Shown one piece after another: positions 46,454-56,110 of a stretch of 64,000 nt of DNA. The stretch spans positions 219,831,473 through 219,895,472 of the forward strand of contig JARYHS010011408.1 of the NCBI GenBank assembly GCA_031002005.1. Direction: 5' to 3'. A program made the translations under genes and the position numbers. The number at the start of each line of letters is the position of its first letter. Position 1 is the first letter of the stretch. Origin of the DNA: Vandiemenella viatica. Taxonomy: Eukaryota > Arthropoda > Insecta > Orthoptera > Morabidae. Below the pieces are notes generated by a model. The model saw only the letters and a program-made list of their open reading frames with translations, had not been told where the DNA came from and made no database searches.

Positions 46454-47324
46454 TACAGGGCGTTCGCCGGGAAACGCAACCCACTGTTAGCGCTACAAGG
46501 AAGAAACTGCTCCCGGCGAGCGAGCGGTCAGCTTCCGGCATTGTTCGACCGTCGGCCGCGGACTATTTCATAATAATTACGCTTCATAAACTTCATAAAC
46601 TTGTATGTGCTAAGCATTTAAATGTGACGTAATTCATTGGATTACCTTATAAAAGATGCTGGAAGTGTTGACCCTCTTGTGTAATGCACATTTCACATCT
46701 TCTGAACATATTTCGAGACACACGCTGCCCTAACTGACTTAATGATTTTTTGGGTGACTGTTCTAGTCGAAAAGCGATATCATCAATTTTCTCCTCTGTG
46801 AGAATACGGTTGACCGACAGTCTCTTTTTGTTAAAAAATGAACCCGTTTCTCTTACTTTTTTAACCAGACGCAGAATTGTTGATTTAGCTGGCAGTAAAG
46901 CGCCAGGAAATTAGCGACGAAATTTACTGCGACACTTTTTAAACGACTTCTTCTTCACATATGTATCGTAGAGAAATATTCTTTGTTGCAAACTGAAACG
47001 TACCATAATTTTACTCACACTCAAACACGGTACAGATTAGTAAGAGTATGAAGCCCCAAACCAGCCAAACCGCAAAGAAACGTTTATTCACAACACTGAT
47101 TAATAAGAGACTGAAGTCACAAACTAGCTACAATGCAAAGAAACCGTTCTTAACAATGTAAGGGTCCAAATTATACTGCGTCACTGCACTGTTGGGGCAG
47201 CGGAGGTGTTAAACAGTGCGATGATTCACGGTGCCGTGTGGCGGCATTTGCTCGCCCGACTGACCGAGCAAGTTGCCGACGGCAACAGACTGGGAGGGTA
47301 GCGTTTTCCGGCGAACGCCCTGTA
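46454..47324 (-). mobile_element. mariner-superfamily transposon, internally deleted
   Basis: TACAGGGCGTTCGCCGGGAA on the left is mirrored on the right as ...TTCCGGCGAACGCCCTGTA, with one mismatch in about 25 bp. TA at both edges is the target duplication. The 871-bp element has G+C-rich subtermini and an AT-rich coding interior. Confidence 0.93.
46647..47006 (-). pseudogene. mariner-superfamily transposase reduced to DNA-binding domain plus C-terminus
   Basis: ATG at 47006. Residues 1-30 form an opening helix region (MVRFSLQQRIFLYDTYVKKK); one in-frame TAA follows RR at about codon 32; then ILRLVKKVRETGSFFNKKR and ILTEEKIDDIAFRLEQSPKK, the paired helix-turn-helix of this group. The frame runs without a shift into NMFRRCEMCITQEGQHFQHL and a stop at 46647. 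HFQHLL resembles the natural C-terminal end of such transposases, so the whole catalytic region between has been removed in frame. About 120 codons instead of 330-350. With a single stop, it would otherwise encode a DNA-binding-only protein. Confidence 0.88.
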
Positions 47325-47402
47325 CAACATAGCCCAGCACCTAGTATCTAATCTGGGCCCTTATATTCATTATTTTACATGTATATATATTTATATCTAA
47401 CG

Positions 47403-47540
47403 TCAGAATATATGAAGCAGATAATCAAGGACGTGGGTTGTAAGGGGTATGTAGAAATAAAGAGGTTAGCACAGGATAGGAAGGGATGGAGGATTGCATC
47501 AAACCAGTCAAAAAACTGACGACAGCAAAAAAAAAAAAAA
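47403..47540 (+). mobile_element. Short 5'-truncated LINE tail, well preserved
   Basis: Encodes YMKQIIKDVGCKGYVEIKRL, AQDRKGWRIASNQSKN and a stop, followed by a 15-base A tail (47526-47540). Same 3' end as 22080-22312 but less decayed: no frame damage over about 40 codons. Only ~135 bp survive. Confidence 0.85.
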
Positions 47541-47559
47541 CCAAGAAGATTTTGATTCA

Positions 47560-47740
47560 GTTCCAGTATCTCTATTACTTCTACTGTTAATAAACAGAGT
47601 GGGTACCACCACCACTTCTACATCTACTACTACTGCTATTGTTACCAACAATACTACAATACTATCAACATTACTATTAAGCTACTACTAATAACACTAT
47701 TTCTTCTAATACTACTATTACCACCACCAATTGCCACAGC
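47560..47740 (+). repeat. Imperfect TAC/ACC trinucleotide repeat
   Basis: A stretch of ACT/ACC/ATT triplets (CTACTACTACTGCTATTG and similar) following directly on the LINE poly(A), probably expanded from its tail. Confidence 0.8.
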
Positions 47741-47789
47741 CGCACTTCGGTTCTACTAATGTTCATTTTTTCCTAATGTTGTTGACTGC

Positions 47790-48325
47790 GCTACGAAGGT
47801 AGAGTCCCCTGAAACCGGCAGCGTGGTCAGCCGTCCAGGCCATCAAGAGTTGACCTCTGGAATACCGAGACGGCCCCAGCTGTCACTCGGAAGACGGCCT
47901 CTCTAGAGCACACTGAAGCTCATTCCTGATGCGATCCAGTCTAAATACTTCCTTTGACCACAAATCGTCTTCATTTCCATGACATGCAGTTGTTGTTCAT
48001 GTCTTTTTAGTAACCGGCCAACATTCAATAGCATACAGTGCCACTGGCTGAGCGATGGTTCTATAAACTTTCGGCCGCACTTGCCGCCACTTCATCCAGG
48101 CTGTATTGACTCTGTTTCGGATGTTCGGGGAGGTCTGAGCACGTAATCTGATTATTGTTCCCAGGAATTTGATCTCAGGTGACTTACAGAAATTAACGTC
48201 ATCGATATTAACAGACCCCTCAATGGGAACCGTACTTGTCCAGGGAAGTTTTCAGACGCTGAACTTGTTCAAATTCCTACTAATTGCAACAGCATATTCG
48301 ACAAGTTGAAGGCATGTAATCGTAC
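47790..48325 (-). pseudogene. LINE relic, RT thumb to C-terminal region
   Basis: Minus strand from 48310: LVEYAVAISRNLNKFSV, PIEGSVNIDDVNF, EIKFLGTIIRLRAQTSP, RNRVNTAWMKWRQV, KVYRTIAQPVALYAIECWPV and VFRLDRIRNELQ, then decay. It matches the 'F.YLGS.I ... RV..AW.KWR ... KVYRT..RP..LYG.ECW ... DR.RN' order. A segment between WRQV and KVYRT is shortened. 5' part missing. Confidence 0.82.
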
Positions 48326-48334
48326 TGTTGCCTG

Positions 48335-48472
48335 AACATTTCTCGGGCATGTGGCAGAATCAATTGATCATTGCCCTACGAATTTATGACAACGTAAAGT
48401 GCCAGGCAGGTTGCGCTGTAGAAAATTCGTTAAAGAACGATCAACTTATCCGGCCACATGCTCGAGAAATAT
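48335..48472. mobile_element. Small fold-back element
   Basis: Arms 48335-48385 and 48422-48472 are imperfect inverted repeats sharing ATTTCTCGRGCATGTGGC and an inner ACGAATTT, around a 36-base loop. It abuts the LINE relic on its left. Confidence 0.7.
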
Positions 48473-48589
48473 TCAACTATTTTGAAGGAATATTTACGAG
48501 AAAGAAAATATATAGTAAATTAACTGATTTTTCGTACAGGTACTGTTACCACTAACTGTCTGAAAAAGAGATACCTTATATCTGTATCA

Positions 48590-48894
48590 AACCTACCAAA
48601 TGATTTCAGCCACCTCAGTGTCGATGTAGAGGGCGCTGGTAACCTGCGCATGTCATGTCTGCGCCTCCCGTGGTCGCATATCCTGCCTCCCCAGCACGTG
48701 TGAGCGGGTGTCAGGTAGCTACAACAATAGCCGGAAGCTGTATCCCATTGGGATGCGACAGGCGGACATCTCCGCGCCCATCACCAAACACTGTGCGTAC
48801 GGCGGCACTCGGGGACCAGCGCCGAGCTTCCGAACATCGGAACTGCGAGCATCCCGTGCCGCACCCTCAAAATATCGGTTAATGCTGGCAGAAG
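48590..48894. other. GC-rich unassigned block
   Basis: A marked G+C-rich island with open frames in several phases, none recognisable. It ends where the LINE A fragment begins. Confidence 0.35.
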
Positions 48895-49130
48895 ACTGAC
48901 TGTACACGATTGTTGGTGGTGAGGCTTGGAGGGATATTGGTCGAAGAGTTAGGAGTAGTGCAATGGAGGGAAAATATGACTATGACCACAAGCTGGCGCT
49001 CGATTTCATGCATAAGGGAGTGGGATAATTTTCTTCTTTTAGCTAAGGGAGTCAAGATTTGGAATAAATTACAAAGCGAAGAGATGAATAATTTCAAAAA
49101 AATGCTGAAATAATTTAAAATTAATAATCG
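48895..49130 (+). pseudogene. LINE family A, C-terminal fragment
   Basis: Plus-strand frame includes VEELGVVQWRENMTMTTSW, then ISCIREWDNFLLLAKGVKIW and NKL. It parallels ESNAWKGKDDHDHN and GRFSFLGKGVRDWNNLP of the copy at 2345-3170. The C-terminal tail runs to a stop at about 49113. Confidence 0.75.
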
Positions 49131-49182
49131 TAAATGGTAAAAGTAGATTGGTGAGACAATTTACATTCATAGTGTATAAGAT

Positions 49183-50455
49183 AACTAGCTTTTACCCGCG
49201 ACTTCATACGCGTGGACTTAGAATTTCATTGCTAGCTGCAAGATTACGTAAGATTTGTCCCAATCAACACCGATTCGGCATAATATGAGGGGAAAACCAT
49301 CACTACTCCATTCTACCGTCGAACCTGTCTCATGAAGAGAATTAATTTCCAACATGTTTAAAAACAGAAAAAAACGAAAGAGTGGGGAGGTGAGGGAGGG
49401 GGGGAAGGGGGTTTAACTGAGGGCAGCTTCAATTTCAACTTTGTCTTCTCTTCTTTCTTCAGCATAAGCATCAGATTCTTGCTCGTGCTCTGCTAGAGCT
49501 ACACCTTAGGTCTGGTTTACGCCCACAAGGCATAACAAAAAAGAAGACAAAATAAACTGATGCCAGAAATTTTTAGGCAGACAGAAAGTAATAGTACAGT
49601 GCAGCACAAATCGAAATCTATACTAAATAATAAGTTTTATCTGTAAATGAGATTTATTAACAGAAGCACAGTCTGAGCGACGAATTTAACATCACAGACT
49701 TACACACGCATCCATTCGCCTGTAGCCATTCGATAAGTTATTATAACTTCATGACTGAAACTGCTACTCATACCTGAAAAAAGTATCCTGTGTTCTTCCT
49801 AAAGATACAAAGTATATCCTTGTCAAATTTCACCAATTTCGGTGTAGCCATTTTGTCGTCAAAGCGTAACAAAAAGACAAAGACTTACTTTCGCATTTAT
49901 AACATTATTAGCGTAGATAACACACAAACTGCCTGCGAGAGAAACAAATCCTGTGGGACCAGTATAGCGTAATAAAAGTATACGCTTACCACACTGTTCG
50001 ACCGCCTACTATTTATCACGCATTCCACCCCTGTATTTGTGGGACCTGCACTTTAACATTGAATCATTACGTCGGAACTTTCAGGCTTGGCTCATATGAT
50101 GAAAAATTAAAATCTTTTGCTCCGAGCGTGGTTTGAACCGGAGACCACACGGGGACTGTAGAAACCAAGCATCTAATCCACTGCACTACCAGCACCCTCC
50201 GTTAGCCAGCCTTACATACATGTATACATGATAGGCGTCAGTCAGTTAGTTCAGTTAGTTTTTCATAATTCCTTGACAATATGTATTATCTATACATAAA
50301 ATAGTATCCTACATTTATATTCTTCCTAAAGGCAAATATCATCTCCTTGTGAAATTTCATCACGATCGGATTAGCCGTTTAGCCCTGAAAACGCAGCAGA
50401 CAGACAGAAAGACAGAATTACTTTCGCATTTATAATATTAGTATAAATGATCAAA
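49183..50455 (+). repeat. Composite retroelement-like repeat with duplicated tail
   Basis: Opens with ATAACTAGCTTTTACCCGCG, a head known from dispersed arthropod repeats. A characteristic tail (TTCTTCCTAAAG, AAATTTCA, TTACTTTCGCATTTATAA, TATTAG) appears twice, at 49783-49910 and 50281-50455. The second copy ends TTATAATATTAGTATAAATG. A tRNA-like SINE head in opposite orientation lies between the two tails. Noncoding. Confidence 0.6.
50120..50212 (-). mobile_element. tRNA-derived SINE head
   Basis: On the minus strand: GGTGCTGGTAGTGCAGTGG (A-box region), then GATTAGATGCTTGG and a B box GGTTCAAACC. It does not fold into a convincing mature tRNA acceptor stem, so I call it a SINE head rather than a tRNA gene. 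Confidence 0.6.
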
Positions 50456-50559
50456 ATATAATAAGAATATGAAAGGAGACAGTAGATTACTAGTGGAATT
50501 GCCATCGGAGCATGCAGTTAAAAATTCAAGTTTGAGGGCGAAGGAACGACAAAGATAGA

Positions 50560-50780
50560 AGTGAAAGAGGGAGACAGAAACATTTTTGAGAAGGGTTAGA
50601 AGCCTGTTTTGGTACAAGGATGAGGTAGAGAAGTAAGGTATTAGCTTATCAATCGTACTAGTTTCCTATTCATATCTATGCCGCCGAAACGAATACAGTG
50701 GTGAAGATAGATGTCAGTAAGATATATGCAAGTGAAATGAAATTTCTCAGAAGCAAAATAAGGAAACCGTAATTAGCTTA
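50560..50780 (+). pseudogene. Small LINE RT fragment
   Basis: In the plus strand, PIHIYAAETNTVVKID and YASEMKFLRSKIRK resemble the 'P.LLYG.ETW ... AEMKFLR' stretch of non-LTR ORF2. Weak and short. Confidence 0.5.
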
Positions 50781-51214
50781 GCTGCTAAGTCAGATGCGAG
50801 ATTTGAATCTGGGCCTGTTGTACACAACCGCCTCCATATGGTGGTCCATTACAGCACACAGTCAAACTGACCGGTAACACTTACTACATGCGAATTACAG
50901 AGTGTCAACCCAGACTTGGTGACGTCACCATAGTAACTCACCTTGGGTGCTGAAGATCTGAGAGTCACGTTCAGGTTTCTTTGTGCCTCTCCGAACTGAG
51001 GTGAAGTTGACTGAATGGCCATATTCTTCCACTCATGCGGACAGACGTCGGTACTTGTCAGTCACATATATCTTTACCTGGTAGGATCACTGGCTTATGT
51101 AAGATAGAACACAGTTTATTGAAATACGTAAATAATGCAGTGAAAATGCCTCCCACAAGATCATCCCATCTCAAATTTTAGAGAAAGGTTCATCCAGAAA
51201 TATTTTTAACTGCT
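50781..51214. other. No recognisable gene
   Basis: Spacer; nothing identified. Confidence 0.5.
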
Positions 51215-52622
51215 GATTAAATTACAATGTTATTATAATGGATTACTTGACCATATCGAAAAGGGATTCCAAGATCGGAAAAAGACCTTGGCAGTGTTTG
51301 TAGATTTGACTGCAGCATATGACACAGTCTGGAGGAAGGGAATGATCCTGAAATTCCTGAGGATGATCCCGTGCAAAACGATTGCCTCTCTGTTGAATGG
51401 CATGGTATGCAATCGAATGATTGAAGTTCACCTAAATGGGAAAAGAAGAAAAATTTACAGATTAAACAATGGGCTACCACAAGGATCTGTCCTTGCTCCA
51501 CTACTCTTCAACATCTACACCGCATACTTGCCGTACACCACTTCCAGGAAGTTTATATACGCTGATGACAAAGTCATGACAGCACAATCTAGTTACTCCA
51601 AAACATCTGAAGAATTTCTCGCAACTGATCCTCAGAAACTGAATGAATACTTCAGCACTTGGCGCCTGAAGCTGAATGTAAATAAAACAGAGGTCAGCTC
51701 TTTCCACCTAAACAACAGGCAAGCCCACCATAGACCTCAAATAAAATTCAGAGACCAATTACTGAAGAACAATCCTCATCCAAAATATCTAGATGTGGTT
51801 CTTGACCGGTCACGGACGTATAAAGAACATATCCATAAAACAGTGTTAAAAGTAAAAGCTCGAAATAACATCCTTCACAAACTTTCAGGAACGGGTTGGG
51901 GAGCACATGCCGCAGCTCTCAGAACATCAGCTCTTGTTCTAGTAAACTCAACTGCCGAATACTGCAGTCCAGATGGCTAAATGGCAGTCACGCGAAAAAG
52001 ATTGACGTTCAGCTAAATGGCACAATGAGAACAATATCTGGAACTGTTAAATCTACACCTACAGACTGGCTGCCTGTGCTAACATCCCCCTTCCATGTCG
52101 CCGAAGACAAGCGGCTTTAAAAAAGGAATGGCAGAAATGTTTAAGTTATCCACAACTTCCAATTCATCAGGACTGCACACTGAAAGGTCCAAATAGACTA
52201 AAATCTAGATATTAACATGGAAGTTTGGTCAAGAGCTGGTCCAAAACAATTTCAACGTAGGCGAAGCATGGTGCGCTGAATGGAAAAATTCTAACCACGA
52301 CAAACATGCGATAATCCAAGACCCTACACGACAGCCTCCTGGATTCGTCCTTCCTAGGAAAACCTGGATGGCTCTGAACCAAGTGAGAACAGGCCACGGG
52401 GGATGCAACTACTGGATGAACAAGTGGGGAATAATAGAGAATCCTTCCTGTGACTGCAGTAACTATGAGCAAACCATTCACCACATCGTCATGGAATGCC
52501 CTCTCAGGAGATCAGTGGTACAATGCATCATATTCACAAAGCAACCACAGAAGCAGTTGAATGGCTGCAATCGTTGGATATCAGTCTGTAGTAATAGTTA
52601 CATTTATTGTTATTTAATGTAG
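51215..52622 (+). pseudogene. LINE ORF2, RT palm through C-terminus (best-preserved LINE in window)
   Basis: Uninterrupted frame from about 51215 to 51980: LDHIEKGFQDRKK, then AVFVDLTAAYDTVW with the first catalytic Asp, GLPQGSVLAPLLFNIYTAYL, KFIYADDKVM (Asp-Asp box at about 51558-51569), WRLKLNVNKTEV and PKYLDVVLDRSRTYKEH, LRTSALVLV. After a one-base shift near 51980 come KKIDVQLNGTMRTISG and STPTDWLPVL, and further shifts lead to VRTGHGGCNYWMNKWG with a CDC...H...C zinc-knuckle-like IENPSCDCSNYEQTIHHIVM (52368-52500). It ends in an A-rich TTAAATAAATATTTTTG tail near 52655. All three RT aspartates are present. The endonuclease and 5' half are missing, so it is a truncated, dead copy. Confidence 0.92.
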
Positions 52623-52659
52623 TTACTGTTTTGTATTTCTTCTACCATACGAATTAAAT

Positions 52660-53700
52660 AAATATTTTTGTGACACTTTTTAGCTAGAAATGTTACTGAA
52701 TAATATGCAAACACAGGAACGTGTTTTAACCCTTGAAAAATATAACGGAAATTTCAATTCATTCGAAAAATATTTAGGAAATAGTAAAACGTATTTTCTT
52801 TCCACATTAATGACAGCTTGCAGTGTGAGGAACTAAGTACAATTCGCGCCCATGCATGTTGTTGTTGGAGTCGCCCTTTTCTGATATACCCTTATGACCG
52901 CTACTCAGAGCCCTAGAAATCAGCACCGCAACTTATATTCCCGCTTTGAAAGAGTAACTTCTCCGATTTTAAACATAACAACGTATAATGATAACCCTTG
53001 TCACATCTGAGAAGACTAAAATATAAGAAGACAATTTATCATTAGCGCTCATTAAAGTTGAGGAGTTTGGAAGTTTTAACATGGTGAACAGTTACCAATT
53101 ATCTCTATCACTAAACTAAAAATTGATGTGTATCAGTAATGCATTGCTTTAACCAGTACACATTAATTGATAATTTGGTACGAAACGTATATGTGGTCAA
53201 GAGGATTTAAAAAAAAAAAAAGAAGGAGACTTTAAATGAATCGGCACTACTTCACTACCGCCACATATTTTGAAGTAACCTTACGAAATGGGCTGCCAAA
53301 CGATTGTCCAAATGAAAAACAAAATGCTCAGTAATATTCCTAAGCAAGAACGTGGTTACAGATATACAACTCTCCTTCACTATCATTTACAATGTGAGGC
53401 TATTGATAGAAATTACTGTGTATTGCTGCTTGTAAATCGAGTTCCGTCAAGTTATAAAATGTGTAACTTCCCAGCATTATCACAGATAATTATCGTAAGC
53501 AGCCGAAGAACAATAATAATAATGCGTATTGGTCGGAATATTCCCGAAGAGTTCGGCCGCCGATTGACAAAGTTTCTATTCGGCCGCGCATGCACCTCTG
53601 TCGTGGCTACCTTAACCTAAATTCCGTAAACCCACCGCGTAAAAGAGAATTACAGTTCCAGTGGAATCCGAACAACGGAAGCGATCTGGCATTCTTCACA
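52660..53700. other. No recognisable gene
   Basis: AT-rich. A 110-codon plus frame (53288-53620) shows no recognised domain and is probably fortuitous. Confidence 0.5.
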
Positions 53701-53711
53701 TTGCACAGCAA

Positions 53712-53832
53712 GCTGTGCTAGAGGTAGAGGTCAGGTTAAGGGACTTAGAAAATTCCCGCCGAGGCAGATATTCGAACTGGGACCTTTCCATCTCCAGTCA
53801 GACACCTTAACCACTGAGCCACCAGATCGCAC
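53712..53832 (-). mobile_element. tRNA-derived SINE head
   Basis: Minus strand: GATCTGGTGGCTCAGTGG (A-box), TTAAGGTGTCTGACTGGAG, and B box AGTTCGAATATC, followed by GCCTCGGCGGGAATTTT. tRNA-like in layout but with a non-tRNA 3' extension. Confidence 0.65.
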
Positions 53833-53984
53833 AATGGAAGAACAATGATTCCTCTAGCCTGTCTGATGGACAGGTCTTTCTCAAACTATTCGACAATTTT
53901 CCTCGTTTGCTAGAACACAGCTTGGTAGATTTTCAAGAAAACTGAAGAGCTCTGCAGTAATCATGATTATTCCATGATGTAATA

Positions 53985-54120
53985 CAAAGTATCTGGGTGA
54001 CCTAGCATTGCTCAGCGTCTTCCGATTTCTGTTCAATATGTAAGATTTCGTCAAAATCGTTAGACGTTTGGGAGAAATTAATGTTACCTATATGCAAGAG
54101 TTGCTCGTATAATAGTATCA
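53985..54120 (+). repeat. Dispersed repeat, head copy
   Basis: GTATCTGGGTGACCTAGCAT, CGATTTCTGTTCAATATG, TTAGACGTTTGGGAGAAATT and CAAGAGTTGCTCG match 7085-7190 in order. Confidence 0.65.
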
Positions 54121-54544
54121 GGTAGATTAGATAAATAGACAATACATATCATATATTCATTATATTTCATAACTATTACACAAGACTGCATTCGGGTAAT
54201 ATATAAATTCATGAATGCACACAGTTCAAAACTATTTTAAATAATCACCTATAGAATATATATGTAAACTGCATTTTTTCTAGGATATTACTTATGTTAC
54301 TATTTTCTTTAGCTGAGTCTTGGCAGCTTAAAGTTTGATTAAGTTTCTTGAAGGGATATGTGACAATCGCGCACTGTGACAATCACGCACAGTGACAATC
54401 GCGCACAGAGACAATCGCGCACAACCGGGTCGTCTCTTGCTACCTGCTTTTAGCTACCAATTAGTCACCGCTACAACAGCATGCTGGATTCTGGGAATTC
54501 CAACTCCCATCCCTTCCTAACCAGACCGCACACCACTGTTCGCA

Positions 54545-55379
54545 TTGACTGCTGCCTTGAGTATCACAGTTTTAGTCATGGAAGTTACTTCAACTACACA
54601 TGGAAAGCCGTGTGCGCATTATGACGGGTACAGCTATCGAGAGTTTAGAAAGAAAGGAGATGGAACGATTACCTGGCACTGTCTCAAAGAAAGATCAAAA
54701 CAATGTCGTGGAATTTTGAAGAGTAAGGATGCTGCCATACTGAATTTTACAGAGCATATAGTATATATGTGGACCCCTTGACGACGCACGCGTTGAATTA
54801 CATCAAAAACTTCATGCGCCAAAGAAGAGAGCTCGAGCGGAAGATAGTTCAATTCCAAAAATCTACGCTGAGGAACTAGGAGATTTCCATAATAAAGGCT
54901 ACGACTTTGTAACTGAAATGCCTGCCCAGTCAACTGTCAAGAGAAACTTGTACCGTCAGTGGAGTATATCACAAGGAAACCAAAAGGAGCCAAATAATAC
55001 TGACGAAGTGATCTTGGATGATTAATTGTTGAAGATGGAAGATGGAGGAACTTTCCTTCTTACGGATGATATGGAAGGTGAAAGAATAATTGTTCTGAGC
55101 GGTGAAAGAGTCAAAGAAAGTTTAAAATTACACGAACATTTCTTTATGGATGGTGCTTTTAAAAGTGCCAGTAAACAGTTCTCCCAAATCTACACGATAC
55201 ATGCGGATTACGGCAGCACTGACGAAAAAAGAAACATACATGCATGTCATCCGACACTCTGTAGTCATTACTTTGGTTTACTTTTTGACGGTACGGGTCG
55301 GTGTCGCTCTGATGAACATGGAGAAGGGATAGGTAGATTGCGGAAAATTCTGATCCTTTACGACCAAATTTTATTTTGA
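54545..55379 (+). pseudogene. FLYWCH zinc finger plus truncated MULE transposase
   Basis: First frame (54545-54781) has a FLYWCH-type domain: GKPCAHYDGYSYREFRKKGD, TITWHCLKERSKQCRG with the two Cys; the His pair at the end is lost to a frame change. In the next phase (about 54770-55020) come LDDARVELHQKLHAPKKRA, FVTEMPAQSTVKRNLYRQW and an in-frame TAA at 55024. From 55026: DGGTFLLTDDMEGERIIVL, LHEHFFMDGAFKSASKQF (Asp at about 55149 is the first catalytic residue of the MULE DDE fold) and QIYTIHADYGSTDEK. The sequence then departs from the family, and the second Asp and Glu regions are absent. Nonfunctional. Confidence 0.85.
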
Positions 55380-55564
55380 TCTTACTGATTATCTTTCTTC
55401 TCTTCAACCTCACTTTCAGGTTCATCAGATTTTCTTGAAATGCTCCCCGTAAGCAGACAAATCTAAGATTACATTTGTGTTTTACAAAGCAAAAATAAAT
55501 TGTAGAGAGAAAGAGTACGTTTGTTTTATTGTGTTTGAATATTTATTTCCCATTTTCTGTATAT

Positions 55565-55740
55565 TCGGTCTGGTGACTCAGTGTTACGGCGCACGATTTG
55601 GGTACTGAAGGTCCTCGGTCCAAATCCCGGGCTCAGTTGTATGTAATTATTACTGGCCTTAAAATTGACGTTCACCTCTGGCAAAGCTTTAGTGTGATGA
55701 TGATTTGTCAATTCTGCGTTCCGTAAATTAAAAAGTTCAC
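55565..55740 (+). mobile_element. tRNA-derived SINE-like insert inside the MULE
   Basis: GGTCTGGTGACTCAGTGTTA (A-box-like) and GGTCCAAATCCCGGGCTC (B-box-like) are spaced as in a tRNA promoter, followed by TTCACCTCTGGCAAAGC and TCTGCGTTCCGTAAATT. Lies between the transposase relic and the right TIR. Confidence 0.6.
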
Positions 55741-55974
55741 GGGAGAGGGGAGAGTGTGGCCCGACCTTTAAACTGTGCGCGATTGTCGTTGTGATGTCAC
55801 TGTGCGCGATTGTCACGACACCTTTTGAAGTGAACGGTTCTTTGCTCTAATCAAAGAGAAACTAACATCAGTAGGCATACTGGTACCTGAAACTTCTACA
55901 AGATGGCGTTAGAGCTTTTCGCAAGATACGAAATTCAAGAATTTCACCGTTTTTTGTAAAATCTATTTTTTTTT

Positions 55975-56110
55975 CAGTCTCCTATTTAGAAAAACCCGAA
56001 AAGAAAAACGTTATATACATATGAAATTTCATCCAAAACATTATAGCCGTTTTTGAGATAGCAAATTTTGTTTACAAGAATTGCTCGTTAAAAGATATAA
56101 GATTTGTATA
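55975..56110 (+). repeat. Dispersed repeat, tail copy
   Basis: ATATACATATGAAATTTCAT, AGCCGTTTTTGAGATAGC and ACAAGAATTGCTCGTTAAA correspond to the tail in 7250-7395 and 7700-7800. With the head copy at 53985-54120 it brackets the MULE. Confidence 0.6.

Larger units (their letters stand above)
54354..55822 (+). mobile_element. MULE (Mutator-like) transposon with iterated TIRs
   Basis: The left end carries four tandem versions of GTGACAATCGCGCACA (54359-54424), and the right end carries two inverted copies (about 55772-55816). Immediately outside are TCTTGAAG (54346-54353) and TTTTGAAG (55823-55830), an 8-bp duplication with one change; 8-10 bp is the range for Mutator-like elements. Between lie a FLYWCH zinc finger and a truncated MULE transposase. 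About 1.47 kb. Confidence 0.85.

Noticed and set aside
50120..50212. An intact tRNA gene
   Set aside because: A and B boxes are present but the acceptor arms do not pair convincingly, and the sequence continues as a SINE.
51288..51980. A functional reverse-transcriptase gene
   Set aside because: The 230-residue frame begins inside the RT domain at a TTG, lacks the endonuclease and 5' half, and is followed by frameshifts; it is a truncated LINE.
53288..53620. A 110-codon plus-strand frame as a gene
   Set aside because: No recognisable domain; flanks are AT-rich noncoding.
53712..53832. An intact tRNA gene
   Set aside because: Promoter boxes fit, but the 3' side runs on into non-tRNA sequence without a paired acceptor stem.
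54545..55379. A host FLYWCH zinc-finger gene
   Set aside because: The finger is followed by MULE transposase sequence with stops and shifts and is enclosed by TIRs and an 8-bp duplication, so it belongs to a transposon.
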